Shown here one piece after another: positions 26,520 to 34,767 of a stretch of DNA of 64,000 nt (position 1 is the first letter of the stretch; each line of letters opens with the position of its first letter). The translations under genes were made by a program, and so were the position numbers. This DNA is from Spartobacteria bacterium (GTDB lineage: Bacteria; Verrucomicrobiota; Verrucomicrobiia; Chthoniobacterales; UBA10450): positions 1 through 64,000 of the forward strand of contig PNAA01000033.1 of assembly GCA_003169975.1 (NCBI GenBank). Direction: 5' to 3'. Below the pieces are notes generated by a model. It was not told where the DNA came from. It did not search any database and saw nothing but the letters and a program-made list of their open reading frames with translations.

Positions 26520-28805
26520 CTATCGTTGCGGCGGAAGATCGGGTGGCGGCAGTTGTTTTCCATCGGCCGGCGGCGGGCAATCGGGACAATCGTCCTGTTC
26601 CAGGTCAGGCCCGAAATGAGTCCGGTCCTCGTGTTTTTGACGGAGGCGATAGGAGTCCAATTTCGTCAGAGTTACCTCCGGGTGCATCAAAATAATCAGT
26701 TCATTTCGCATCTTGGATTTGGTCGTGCTCCGGAAAAGGGCCCCAACCAGCGGGAGGCGATCTAATATCGGGACTCCAGTTCGATTGTCTTGCTTGTTGT
26801 CTTGGATCAGTCCGCCCAGAACAATGGTGGCGCCACTCGGCGCCGATACGGTCGAGCGGATATAGCGTGTCGCAATGTTCGGGATGGAATTGCCAGAGAT
26901 CACGGTGGTACCAGCTAAGCTGTCAATCTTCTGCAAAATATCGAGCGAGACCTCATTCTCAGAGTTGATGAGCGGCACCACTTCGAGTTGGAGCGCCACT
27001 TTCTTGAACTCAATATTTGATTGCTGCGCGAGCCCGGTGTTGATGAAGCCGCTGCCGGTCGTATTTGAGATCGTACTTACCGGAACGGGGATCTCCGTTC
27101 CTGAAGCAATAATCGCCTTTTTGTTGTTGCTCGTAAAGACCATCGGCCGCGAAATCACCTTGAATTTCCCAGTCGAATCAAGCGCATGCACAAGGGCCGT
27201 GAGACCAGCGGCGACAGAGACATAAACGTTGGTGCCGGATCCCACGTTTTGAAGAATATTACCGAAGTTAACCAAGCCTCCGGGATCAAGGATTCCATTA
27301 ACCGGGGCAGCGGAAGCAGCAGCAGAAGGACCCGGGATGGCCACGGAGGTGTTGCGCGAAATGGCCACCGCCGAGTTACTATGCTTCAGAAAATAATCGA
27401 CGCCGAATTCCTCATCGTTGGTCAGCTGCAACTCGCCAATCACGGTGCTGAGGGCGACCTGGGGCGCCCTCACATCCATTTCGTCGAGGATCTTGGAAAC
27501 CTTCACCACCACGTCGCGATTGCCGAGGACAATGATCGAGTTGGCGCGCGCGTCGGCGATCAGCTTGGTGTTGCCGACCGTGACCGCCTGCGGCGCGGTG
27601 TCGACCGGTTGCGTGGTCAACTCTTCGGTCACTTGCAGCGTGCTGTCGCCTCCGGTGCCGGAGGTGCCGCCAGTGCTTGATTGATTGGTCGGGGGCGTCG
27701 GATTGGCCCGTGGGTTCCGCCCCTGCTGTTGCCCCGGAGCGCCCTGCCCCTGCTGGTTCTGATCGCCCGGCTCGGTCAACGCCTGTACCAACACCGGCAG
27801 GACCTCGGCCGCTGCGATATATTTTAGCGGACGTGTCACCGGCTTGCCGAACTCGACGTTGGCATCAAACTCCCCGATCAACTTCTCGATGAAAGGCAGA
27901 TTGATCGGCCGGGTGATGACGTGGATTCGGTTGGTGCGCACGTCGGCTTCGAGCTTGATCTTGCCGACGATGAGTGAATCCTCCGAAAGCACCGCCGAGC
28001 CTTCATCGTCGTTGCCCTGCGGCACCCCGGGCGGCACGACGCCACGGATGGTGCGGATATTTCCGCCGGGCTGTCCCTGCTGGTTCCCTTTGTCGAAAAT
28101 CTCCTTCATCATGTCGACCACCTTGGTCGCGTCGGCCCGCTCCAGCTTGATGAATTCGCTCTTCACTTCGGCCGGGGGGGTGTCGATTTGTTCGACCATC
28201 TTCACCAGTTTGCGGAGAACGTCCGCGCTTTGCGTCACCAGCAGGCTCGAAGACTTGGGCAACGCCAGGATCGGCGCCTGCCCGCCAATGCCCGCCAGAT
28301 ATTGCGCGAGCACTTGCTGGAGCTCCTGCGGGTCGGCGTAATTCAACTTGAAGAGGAAGCTGACCACCTTCGCGCCGGGCGGGATATCCGCGGGATCGGA
28401 GAAAATCGGCACCGCGGCCGCGCGGGGATTCTTATTAATCCCGATGACCTCGATAATGTCGCCTTCCGCAGGCACGAGCGAGAACCCGTTCAAGGCCAGG
28501 TTCATCTCGATGATCTTGATTGCCTCTTCCCGCGGCACCGGTTTGGCGATGAAGATGTTCACCTTGCCCTGGACGTTGTTGTCCATCACCAGCTTCTTGC
28601 CCGTGAGATTTTCGTAAAGGTGCAGGACGTCGAGCACGTCGCTGTTTGGGTATTGCATTGTCACCATGTCGACGGCCCGGTTCGGCAAGCCGGGCCGGCC
28701 GGTGGCACCGAGCGGGACAAACGGCGTCGGCCTGGACACCTGCCCAAAAGCGGCCACGGCAAGAAAAAACGACGGGGCGAGGCTGAAGAAGAGGCGGCGC
28801 AGCAC
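26520..28805 (-). CDS. gspD: Type II secretion secretin GspD
   Basis: The 761-residue outer-membrane channel protein has a signal peptide, an N0 domain (DVLDVLHLYENLTGKKLVMD), N1-N3 repeats (for example FKLNYADPQELQQVLAQYLA and LKYIAAAEVLPVLVQALTEP), and a long Gln/Gly/Asn-rich insert around residues 375-425. The C-terminal secretin domain has IASGTEIPVPVS, VVPLINSENEVSLDILQKI, APSGATIVLGGLI and PLVGALFRSTTKSKMRNELI. A Pro/Cys/Asp-rich tail ends the protein. Together with gspE it indicates a type II secretion machine; other gsp genes are not in the window. Confidence 0.93.
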   Translation of the reverse strand: MLRRLFFSLAPSFFLAVAAFGQVSRPTPFVPLGATGRPGLPNRAVDMVTMQYPNSDVLDVLHLYENLTGKKLVMDNNVQGKVNIFIAKPVPREEAIKIIEMNLALNGFSLVPAEGDIIEVIGINKNPRAAAVPIFSDPADIPPGAKVVSFLFKLNYADPQELQQVLAQYLAGIGGQAPILALPKSSSLLVTQSADVLRKLVKMVEQIDTPPAEVKSEFIKLERADATKVVDMMKEIFDKGNQQGQPGGNIRTIRGVVPPGVPQGNDDEGSAVLSEDSLIVGKIKLEADVRTNRIHVITRPINLPFIEKLIGEFDANVEFGKPVTRPLKYIAAAEVLPVLVQALTEPGDQNQQGQGAPGQQQGRNPRANPTPPTNQSSTGGTSGTGGDSTLQVTEELTTQPVDTAPQAVTVGNTKLIADARANSIIVLGNRDVVVKVSKILDEMDVRAPQVALSTVIGELQLTNDEEFGVDYFLKHSNSAVAISRNTSVAIPGPSAAASAAPVNGILDPGGLVNFGNILQNVGSGTNVYVSVAAGLTALVHALDSTGKFKVISRPMVFTSNNKKAIIASGTEIPVPVSTISNTTGSGFINTGLAQQSNIEFKKVALQLEVVPLINSENEVSLDILQKIDSLAGTTVISGNSIPNIATRYIRSTVSAPSGATIVLGGLIQDNKQDNRTGVPILDRLPLVGALFRSTTKSKMRNELIILMHPEVTLTKLDSYRLRQKHEDRTHFGPDLEQDDCPDCPPPADGKQLPPPDLPPQR

Positions 28806-28895
28806 GCGCTTATGTAATTGTTCGCCGCCCCGAGGTCAACCAATTCTCCTAGGAGAACGCTCGACTGGTTGTGGAAATTGCGGAATGCTCGGCAC

Positions 28896-29333
28896 ATGCG
28901 GAACATCCACATGCGACTGCTCATTAGTTCGTTAGGCACGCTCCTCGCCCTGGCCGCGGTCGCCGCGGCGGCCGCGCCGGATCCCATTCGCGCCGTGCTC
29001 GACGCCCAGGCGGCGGCCTGGAACCGCGGCGATATCGACGGCTTCATGCAAGGCTACGCGCACTCGTCCCGGACAACCTTCGTCTCGGGCGACGAAGTGA
29101 CCCGCGGCTGGCAGACGGTGCGCGATCGTTATGCCAAAAAATACGATAGCCCCGTGAAAATGGGCCGGCTGACCTTTTCCGGCCTGACGATCACGAAGCT
29201 CTGTGATGATGCCGCGATCGTCCTCGGCAGCTGGAGTCTGCGGCGCAAGAAAGATCAGCCGCATGGGAAATTCACGCTCCTTTTCCGCCGCCTGCCCGAG
29301 GGCTGGCGGATCGTGCTGGATCACACGTCGTAA
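28896..29333 (+). CDS. Exported SnoaL-like / DUF4440 domain protein
   Basis: A 145-residue product starts at ATG 28896, or 140 residues from ATG 28911; a signal peptide (RLLISSLGTLLALAAVAAAA) fits either. The mature part has VLDAQAAAWNRGDIDGFMQG and HGKFTLLFRRLPEGWRIVLD, the cone-shaped NTF2-like fold of the SgcJ/EcaC/DUF4440 group. No catalytic residues are evident, and related proteins are of unknown function. An iterated motif (28929) encodes part of the signal peptide. It is divergent from gspD. Confidence 0.78.
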   Translation: MRNIHMRLLISSLGTLLALAAVAAAAAPDPIRAVLDAQAAAWNRGDIDGFMQGYAHSSRTTFVSGDEVTRGWQTVRDRYAKKYDSPVKMGRLTFSGLTITKLCDDAAIVLGSWSLRRKKDQPHGKFTLLFRRLPEGWRIVLDHTS

Positions 29334-29364
29334 GCTAATGAAAGCGGTGCATTCTGCTCCAGAG

Positions 29365-30753
29365 TCAACCGCGCAGTGCGTCCAGCAACTTCCCATGAAT
29401 TCCGTCAAACCCGCCGTTGCTGAAAATCGTCACCACATCGTTAGGCTGGAGGAGCGGCACGATCCGCTCGACGATCGCGGCCGCGTCGCGCTCGTAAAAT
29501 GCCATCCGGCCCGCCGCCGCGATCGCGGCGACGACCGCTTCCGGGTGGAGCCGTTCCTCCGGCGGAATCTGCTCGAGGGCCGCGATCTGCGCGATGAAAA
29601 CGCCGTCGGCCAGTTGCAGGGCTTCGGGCAACTGCTGCTGAAACACCGCGCGCCGCGTCGTGTTCGAGCGCGGCTCGAAGATCGCCCAGAGCCGTTGCCC
29701 CGGATAACGATGCCGCAGCGCGCCTAACGTCTCGCGAATCGCGGTCGGATGATGCCCGAAATCGTCGATCACCGTCACCCCGCGCTCCGTGCCCCGCACC
29801 TCCTGCCGACGCGCGATCCCCTCGAAGCTGGTGAGCGCGGTCTGGATCACTTCTGGGGTGAGACCGTAGAAGCGGGCCGCGACCGCCGCCATGGCGGCGT
29901 TGCGGACGTTGAACTCGCCGAAGAGTGGCGAGTCAAAGGTCGTCTCGCCTAACGAAAAGCGGGAGCCCTTGGCCGAGGAGCTGACGTCGCGAATCCGCTC
30001 CGCGCAATTCTCCGAGAAACCCACCGCCACGATCGGGGCGAGGCATTCGCGCGCGACTTCGACGCAGTTCGCGTCGTCCCCGTTGAGCAGGATCATCCCG
30101 TTCTGCGGCACGATGTTGACCAGTCGGCGAAAGCTCAGCTTCACCGCCGCGAGATCGTCGAAAATATCCGCGTGATCGAACTCGATATTGTTGATCACGA
30201 GGAGTTCCGGCAGGTAGTGAATGAACTTGGAGCGCTTGTCGAAAAACGCCGAGTCATACTCGTCGCCCTCGATCACGAAATACTTCGAGTCGTTGAAGAG
30301 CGCGCCCTGTCCCAGATTGCGCGGCAGACCGCCGATCATATAGCCAGGCTCCAATTCCCCGACCGTCAGCATCCAGGTGAGCAGCGCCGTCGTCGTCGTT
30401 TTCCCGTGCGTTCCGGTGACGACGAGATTGTGCCGGCCGCGGAGGAAAAATTCTTTCAGCACTTCGGAGAGCGACAGATAATAAAGCTTCCGGTTGAGGA
30501 TCGCTTCCACTTCCGGGTTGCCGCGCTTGATCGCGTTGCCGATCACCACCACCTCGGCATCGTCAGGCAAATTCTCCGCCTGATACGGCTCGGTCAGCGG
30601 GATCCCTTTGGCGCGGAGGAAGTCGGACATCGGGGGATAAACCTTTTCATCCGACCCGGTGACGATACAGCCCCGATCGCGCAAAGCGGCGGCCACCGAA
30701 CCCATCGCCGTCCCGCAGATTCCGAGGAAATGGAAATGCCGGGGCTGCTTCAC
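29365..30753 (-). CDS. mpl: UDP-N-acetylmuramate:murein tripeptide ligase Mpl
   Basis: The 462-residue Mur-ligase family enzyme attaches recycled L-Ala-gamma-D-Glu-meso-DAP to UDP-MurNAc in peptidoglycan recycling. HFLGICGTAMGSVAAALRDR is the N-terminal nucleotide-sugar loop, VVTGTHGKTTTTALLTWML is the ATP P-loop (113-120), and NNIEFDHADIF, FNVRNAAMAAVAA and FGHHPTAI follow. DEYDSAFFDKRSKF separates Mpl from MurC. Iterated motifs lie at 29438 and 29947. Confidence 0.92.
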   Translation of the reverse strand: MKQPRHFHFLGICGTAMGSVAAALRDRGCIVTGSDEKVYPPMSDFLRAKGIPLTEPYQAENLPDDAEVVVIGNAIKRGNPEVEAILNRKLYYLSLSEVLKEFFLRGRHNLVVTGTHGKTTTTALLTWMLTVGELEPGYMIGGLPRNLGQGALFNDSKYFVIEGDEYDSAFFDKRSKFIHYLPELLVINNIEFDHADIFDDLAAVKLSFRRLVNIVPQNGMILLNGDDANCVEVARECLAPIVAVGFSENCAERIRDVSSSAKGSRFSLGETTFDSPLFGEFNVRNAAMAAVAARFYGLTPEVIQTALTSFEGIARRQEVRGTERGVTVIDDFGHHPTAIRETLGALRHRYPGQRLWAIFEPRSNTTRRAVFQQQLPEALQLADGVFIAQIAALEQIPPEERLHPEAVVAAIAAAGRMAFYERDAAAIVERIVPLLQPNDVVTIFSNGGFDGIHGKLLDALRG

Positions 30754-30833
30754 GCCCGCACCTCTAAGCTGATGGACAAACTTTTGCCAGCGACAGGCCC
30801 TCGCGAAAGTAACAATCTGAGTCCGGTGAAGGC

Positions 30834-31190
30834 GTGATGATCGCGGGCACCATCATCGGCGGAACCGCGGCGGAGACATTGGTCTTTCGCGGGCTCGGTC
30901 CGTCGCTCGCCACCGACCGATTGGGGATCAGCGATCCGTTGCCGAACCCGATGCTGCAATTGGTGAATTCCCAAGGCACAACCTTGTTTACCAACGCCGA
31001 TTGGCAGGACACACAAGCGGCGGAGATCACCGCCGCTGGCCTGGCTCCGACTAACCCCCTGGCGGCCGGTATCCGTCAACCTTGCTCCCGGCAGTTACAC
31101 CGCGCTCTTGTTCGATGCCCTCGGAGCGACCGGCATCGGTTTGCTGGAAATTCATAATATCACGAGCAGCCAGCCCGTAAGGAGAAAATA
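30834..31190 (+). pseudogene. Decayed fragment of the surface repeat domain
   Basis: From 30834 the frame reads MIAGTIIGGTAAETLVFRGL, then GPSLATDR, NADWQDTQAAEITAAGLAPT, clearly the domain found twice in the protein at 11984. The frame leaves the domain near 31067-31075; the neighbouring frame resumes with VNLAPGSYTALLFDALGATG and ends with TAA at 31188-31190. Upstream, an in-frame TAA precedes the fragment within 40 bases, so there is no signal peptide, linker or domain start. It is a fragment, most likely non-functional. Confidence 0.82.
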
Positions 31191-31237
31191 ATACGCCTGG
31201 TTCCTCTGCGGTAAGACATCGGGTCCGACCGTCAGGG

Positions 31238-32113
31238 ATGAAGAAGGTTTTCCTTTTCGTCGCCTTGCTCTGCACGGCGCAGATCGCAATGGGGCAGTCC
31301 GCACTGAGCCGGTCCAGGCCGACGCCAACCCCGCCGCCGCGAGTCGAGGTCTACGCCATCGCGAATGACGGCACGCAGCTCCAGTGGACCGTTTACACGC
31401 CGCCGGGCAAAGGGCCCTGGCCAGCCGTCCTCGTGATTCACGGCGGTCTTTTTAGAGACGGGAGCTTTGCGGACCCGGGCGTGGTGCCATGCGCGCAAGA
31501 CCTGGCCAACGCGGGTTACGTCGCGTTTGCGATCAACTATCGCCTGGCCCCTCCGGGCTCCCTGCCGGGCCAGCGCTCGTTAGGCCGATCCCCCGACCAG
31601 TATAACGATGTTCACCTCGCCGTGCAGGCCGCGCGGGATGATTCCAGAAGCAATGGTCAAGTCGGCGCGGTCGGAGGCTCCGCCGGCGGGACGCACGCCG
31701 TCTGGGTCGCAGCGACGGGAACCGCCGGGGCTGATCGACTGGACGTCGGCGTCAGCCTCTCGGGTGCCTACGATTTTTCCGACTTCACGCCCGATCCAGA
31801 ATTGGCTCTCTTTATCGCCACCGTGACCAATTACGTCGGTGTTCCTTCGACTAACACCGCGGCGTTGCGCGCCGCATCTCCCGCCTGGGTCGTGAATAAT
31901 ACGGTTTCGCCGCTCCTCCTGGTCCAAACGGTGGGGGACTTAATGCCCGCCGCGCAGTTCGCAGACATGGTCGCGCAACTGAACGCCCACGGTGTCCGCA
32001 ATTATACCGCGATGACGATTAGTGGCGCGCTCCATTCCTTTGAGTACTGGCCGCAGATCAAGAGCACGGCGCTCGCCTTCCTCGCCTCGGGATTCGCCGG
32101 CAGGACGCACTGA
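31238..32113 (+). CDS. Exported alpha/beta-hydrolase (esterase/lipase, BD-FAE-like)
   Basis: The 291-residue protein begins with a signal peptide (MKKVFLFVALLCTAQIAMGQ). VLVIHGGLFRDGS is the oxyanion HGG motif, VGGSAGGTHAV carries the nucleophile Ser (GxSxG) and GALHSFEYWPQ a plausible catalytic His; an Asp in VQTVGDLMPAAQF could complete the triad. It probably hydrolyses esters on carbohydrates or lipids outside the cytoplasm. The substrate is unknown. The motif at 31577 encodes Ser-Leu-Gly. Confidence 0.85.
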   Translation: MKKVFLFVALLCTAQIAMGQSALSRSRPTPTPPPRVEVYAIANDGTQLQWTVYTPPGKGPWPAVLVIHGGLFRDGSFADPGVVPCAQDLANAGYVAFAINYRLAPPGSLPGQRSLGRSPDQYNDVHLAVQAARDDSRSNGQVGAVGGSAGGTHAVWVAATGTAGADRLDVGVSLSGAYDFSDFTPDPELALFIATVTNYVGVPSTNTAALRAASPAWVVNNTVSPLLLVQTVGDLMPAAQFADMVAQLNAHGVRNYTAMTISGALHSFEYWPQIKSTALAFLASGFAGRTH

Positions 32114-32128
32114 TCGCCGCGCCAACAG

Positions 32129-32518
32129 TTATCGGTAAGCCGGGTCTGGAAACCGATCCGCATAGCGCAAACGCTCGATCAGGTTTGCCTTGCGGAGATT
32201 GGGATCGTTCCGGCGCAGGTATTGGTGCTCCCGGAGCGGAGTGAGGGCGACGATCGATCCATCCGGGAGCACTTCCTCCACCCGCAAATATTTATACGCG
32301 AGGTAATCATACGACTCGCCGTGTTCCGACGGATAGACCCGAAGCGCGTCCGGGCTCGGGCAGTTGGAAGTTTCCCGCACCCGATAGACAATCGGGGTAC
32401 CGGTCCGCAATACCCCCCGCCGCGGAAAATGGCCTAACGAGTAAGCACCGCGACCGCAGACCAACCCGACGGTCGCCGGCAGCGCGACGAGAAAGAAAAG
32501 AAGCGAGAGTGTGACCAT
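32129..32518 (-). CDS. Small single-pass or exported protein of unknown function
   Basis: The 129-residue product starts with a hydrophobic segment (MVTLSLLFFLVALPATVGLV) that may be an anchor or signal sequence. The rest is polar (LRTGTPIVYRVRETSNCPSP, YLRVEEVLPDGSIVALTP, LRYADRFPDPAYR) with one Cys after the anchor. I do not recognise it. The body has the look of a small beta domain. It converges with the esterase gene and is divergent from trpS. Confidence 0.6.
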   Translation of the reverse strand: MVTLSLLFFLVALPATVGLVCGRGAYSLGHFPRRGVLRTGTPIVYRVRETSNCPSPDALRVYPSEHGESYDYLAYKYLRVEEVLPDGSIVALTPLREHQYLRRNDPNLRKANLIERLRYADRFPDPAYR

Positions 32519-32625
32519 GCTCGTTAGCGAGCATGGGATATGCCGAGGGGCATGAGATTCTCGCCGGCAGCGTCATTGGCGGTTGAACGTTTCCCGGCCA
32601 GCGTGGAAACTGCCGGCCACCTCTC

Positions 32626-33588
32626 ATGCGCATTCTTTCCGGCATCCAACCCAGCGGCGTCCTGCACATTGGCAATTACTTCGGCATGATGCGGCCGGCG
32701 ATCGTGCTCCAGGCGGAGGGTGAAGCGCTCTACTTCATTGCCGATTACCATGCCCTAACGAGTCTGCGCGCCCCGGCCGCGCTGCGGGAAAATTCGCGCC
32801 GGGTGGCGCTCGATTTCCTCGCCTGCGGGCTCGATCCCGCCCGCGCCGCGCTCTTCCGCCAGTCCGATGTCCCGCAGGTGACGGAGTTGGCCTGGATTCT
32901 CAGCACGGTGACGCCGAAGGGACTCCTGGAACGCGCTCATTCCTACAAGGACAAAGTTGCGCGCGGGCTCGCCGCCTCCGCCGGATTGTTCTCTTACCCG
33001 GTATTGATGGCGGCGGACATTCTCATTTACGACAGCGACGTGGTGCCGGTGGGGCGCGATCAAAAGCAGCACGTCGAAGTGACGCGCGACCTCGCGATCA
33101 AGATGAATGAGACCTTCGGCGAAATCCTCAAGCTGCCGGAGCCGCGGATCCACGCCCAGACCGCGACGGTGCCGGGACTCGACGGCCAGAAGATGAGCAA
33201 GAGCTACGGCAACACGATCGACATTTTTGCCGAGGAAAACGAAATGCGGAAACGGGTGATGAGCATCGTGACGGACTCGACGCCGGTGGAGGCGCCGAAG
33301 AACCCCGATGCGTCTCCCATCTGTCAGCTCTTTTCGCTCGTCGCCTCGCCGGAGGAAACGGCGGCGCTGCGCGCGGCGTTTGCCAAAGGCGGGAGTGGTT
33401 ACGGGGATTTCAAGAAGCAGCTCTTCGTTAGGCTGTGGGAGTTCTTCGCGCCGATGCGCCAGCGCCGGAACGAGATCCTCGCGCAGCCGGATTACATCGA
33501 TGCGGTGCTGGCGCAGGGCGCGGCGCGCGCCAACGCGATCGCGGATGGAGTGATGGCGCGAGTCAGGACGGCGGTCGGCCTTCGTTAG
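32626..33588 (+). CDS. trpS: Tryptophanyl-tRNA synthetase
   Basis: The 320-residue class I synthetase has the HIGH-like HIGN at 14-17 and KMSKS at 189-193, with SGIQPSGVLHIGNYFG at the start and VGRDQKQHVEVTRDLA in between. It charges tRNA-Trp. Length is normal. The TAG stop (33586-33588) is inside an iterated TCGTTAGGC motif, and two more copies lie at 32754 and 33425. GTTGAACGTTTCCC, also found before rpe, lies about 30 bases upstream of the ATG. Confidence 0.96.
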   Translation: MRILSGIQPSGVLHIGNYFGMMRPAIVLQAEGEALYFIADYHALTSLRAPAALRENSRRVALDFLACGLDPARAALFRQSDVPQVTELAWILSTVTPKGLLERAHSYKDKVARGLAASAGLFSYPVLMAADILIYDSDVVPVGRDQKQHVEVTRDLAIKMNETFGEILKLPEPRIHAQTATVPGLDGQKMSKSYGNTIDIFAEENEMRKRVMSIVTDSTPVEAPKNPDASPICQLFSLVASPEETAALRAAFAKGGSGYGDFKKQLFVRLWEFFAPMRQRRNEILAQPDYIDAVLAQGAARANAIADGVMARVRTAVGLR

Positions 33589-33609
33589 GCGCGGGACGGC
33601 GCAGGCTGC

Positions 33610-33718
33610 GGAAGTCAGGCATCCTGCCTCGCTCGGCCGGCGGGCATCCTGCCCGCCGATTCCCCGAGCCGACAGGCTGGAAGCCTGTCAGCCGAGTCAG
33701 CCAGGATGGCTGACTTCC
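33610..33718. repeat. Composite of four perfect hairpins with TCC/GGA loops
   Basis: AGGCA-TCC-TGCCT (33617-33629), CGGCGGGCA-TCC-TGCCCGCCG (33638-33658), GACAGGCT-GGA-AGCCTGTC (33671-33689) and GTCAGCCA-GGA-TGGCTGAC (33696-33714) lie in a row. The whole is bounded by GGAAGTCA (33610-33617) and its complement TGACTTCC (33711-33718). The first two loops are the complement of the last two. It separates convergent trpS and the PIN-TRAM gene and could act as a two-way terminator, but it has no T-runs and looks like a mobile or REP-like element. Confidence 0.8.
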
Positions 33719-34761
33719 TAACCGGACGCTTGCGGCTGCAAGGCGGTACGTGCTCTCGCGTTTTCCTTCAGCTCCGCGAAGATGAGGCGACCGCCCGCCG
33801 TTTGCAGCGCGCTCGAGACGACGACGGTCGCGACTTTCCCAATGTGCGGGCGCCCCTGGTTGACCACAATCATCGTCCCATCCGGCAAATAGCCGACGGC
33901 CTGATGCGGATCGCGGCCTTCCTTTAAGAGGTTCAATTCCATTTCGTCGCCCGCCACTACCACCGGCCGCAGGGCGCGTGAGAGATCACTCAGGTTGAGC
34001 ACCGGCACTTGTTGCAATCGCGCCACCTGGCAGAGCGCCTGGTCGTTCGTCAGGAGCCGCGCCTGGAGCACTTGCGCGACGCGCACCAGCCGCGCATCGA
34101 TCGGCAGTTTGCTTTCATCGAGGCCGCTGTTGTGAATCGTGAGTTCGATCTCGTGCGAGCGCTGCAATTGATTCAAAATATCCAGCCCGCGGCGGCCGCG
34201 TTCCCGCTTCGTGCCGTCGTGCGAATCAGCCAATGTCTGCAATTCACCGAGAACAAAACGCGGGACGATGAGCGACTGACTGAGGAACCCGGTGGCGCAA
34301 AGATCGGCGATGCGGCCGTCGATGATGATGTTGGTGTCGATCACCAGCGGTTCGTGTTGCGTCGTCTCGCGAGCAAAGCGCACATAGGGAATGATGAGCG
34401 AGAATTCATCCCGATTGCTCCGCATCGCGAGCATCGTGCCGAGATAGCCAAAGGCGCAGTAAACAATCAGGCGCGCGGCCCATTGCGTCGTTTCCGACTG
34501 GTAACGCAAGACCTCCGAGGCCAGGAGCAGATTGGCGAAGAAGAGCCCGAGGAGAAGACCGAGCGTGGCGGAGGAAAAGGCGCGGAGCGACAGTCCCTTG
34601 AGCAATCGATCAACGAGCACGAGCAGCAGCCCGAAAGTCAAACCAACGAGAAGCCCCGGAACCGCGTTGTCCATCGCCTCCCCCGAGACGATCGAGCCGA
34701 CCGTCGCGCAAAAGGCGATGAAGAGCACCCGCAGGAGATTGACCGTCAGCTGCGGAGTCAT
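33718..34761 (-). CDS. Membrane-anchored PIN-TRAM domain protein (YacL type)
   Basis: The 347-residue protein has about four N-terminal membrane helices (10-125), a PIN domain starting PLVIDTNIIIDGRIADLCAT with acidic residues (DTN, DGR, E in VLGELQTLAD, DAR, TND) expected to bind Mg2+, and a C-terminal TRAM RNA-binding domain (ELNLLKEGRDPHQAVGYLPDGTMIVV). It is probably a membrane-bound RNase. It is the last gene of the mla operon, 6 bases after mlaD. Its stop is in the hairpin composite. Confidence 0.88.
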   Translation of the reverse strand: MTPQLTVNLLRVLFIAFCATVGSIVSGEAMDNAVPGLLVGLTFGLLLVLVDRLLKGLSLRAFSSATLGLLLGLFFANLLLASEVLRYQSETTQWAARLIVYCAFGYLGTMLAMRSNRDEFSLIIPYVRFARETTQHEPLVIDTNIIIDGRIADLCATGFLSQSLIVPRFVLGELQTLADSHDGTKRERGRRGLDILNQLQRSHEIELTIHNSGLDESKLPIDARLVRVAQVLQARLLTNDQALCQVARLQQVPVLNLSDLSRALRPVVVAGDEMELNLLKEGRDPHQAVGYLPDGTMIVVNQGRPHIGKVATVVVSSALQTAGGRLIFAELKENARARTALQPQASG

Positions 34762-34767
34762 TTTGGC

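Noticed and set aside
32129-32518. Lipoprotein call for the small minus-strand protein
   Set aside because: The cysteine after the hydrophobic segment (GLVCGRG) does not fit the lipobox well, so only an anchor is reported.
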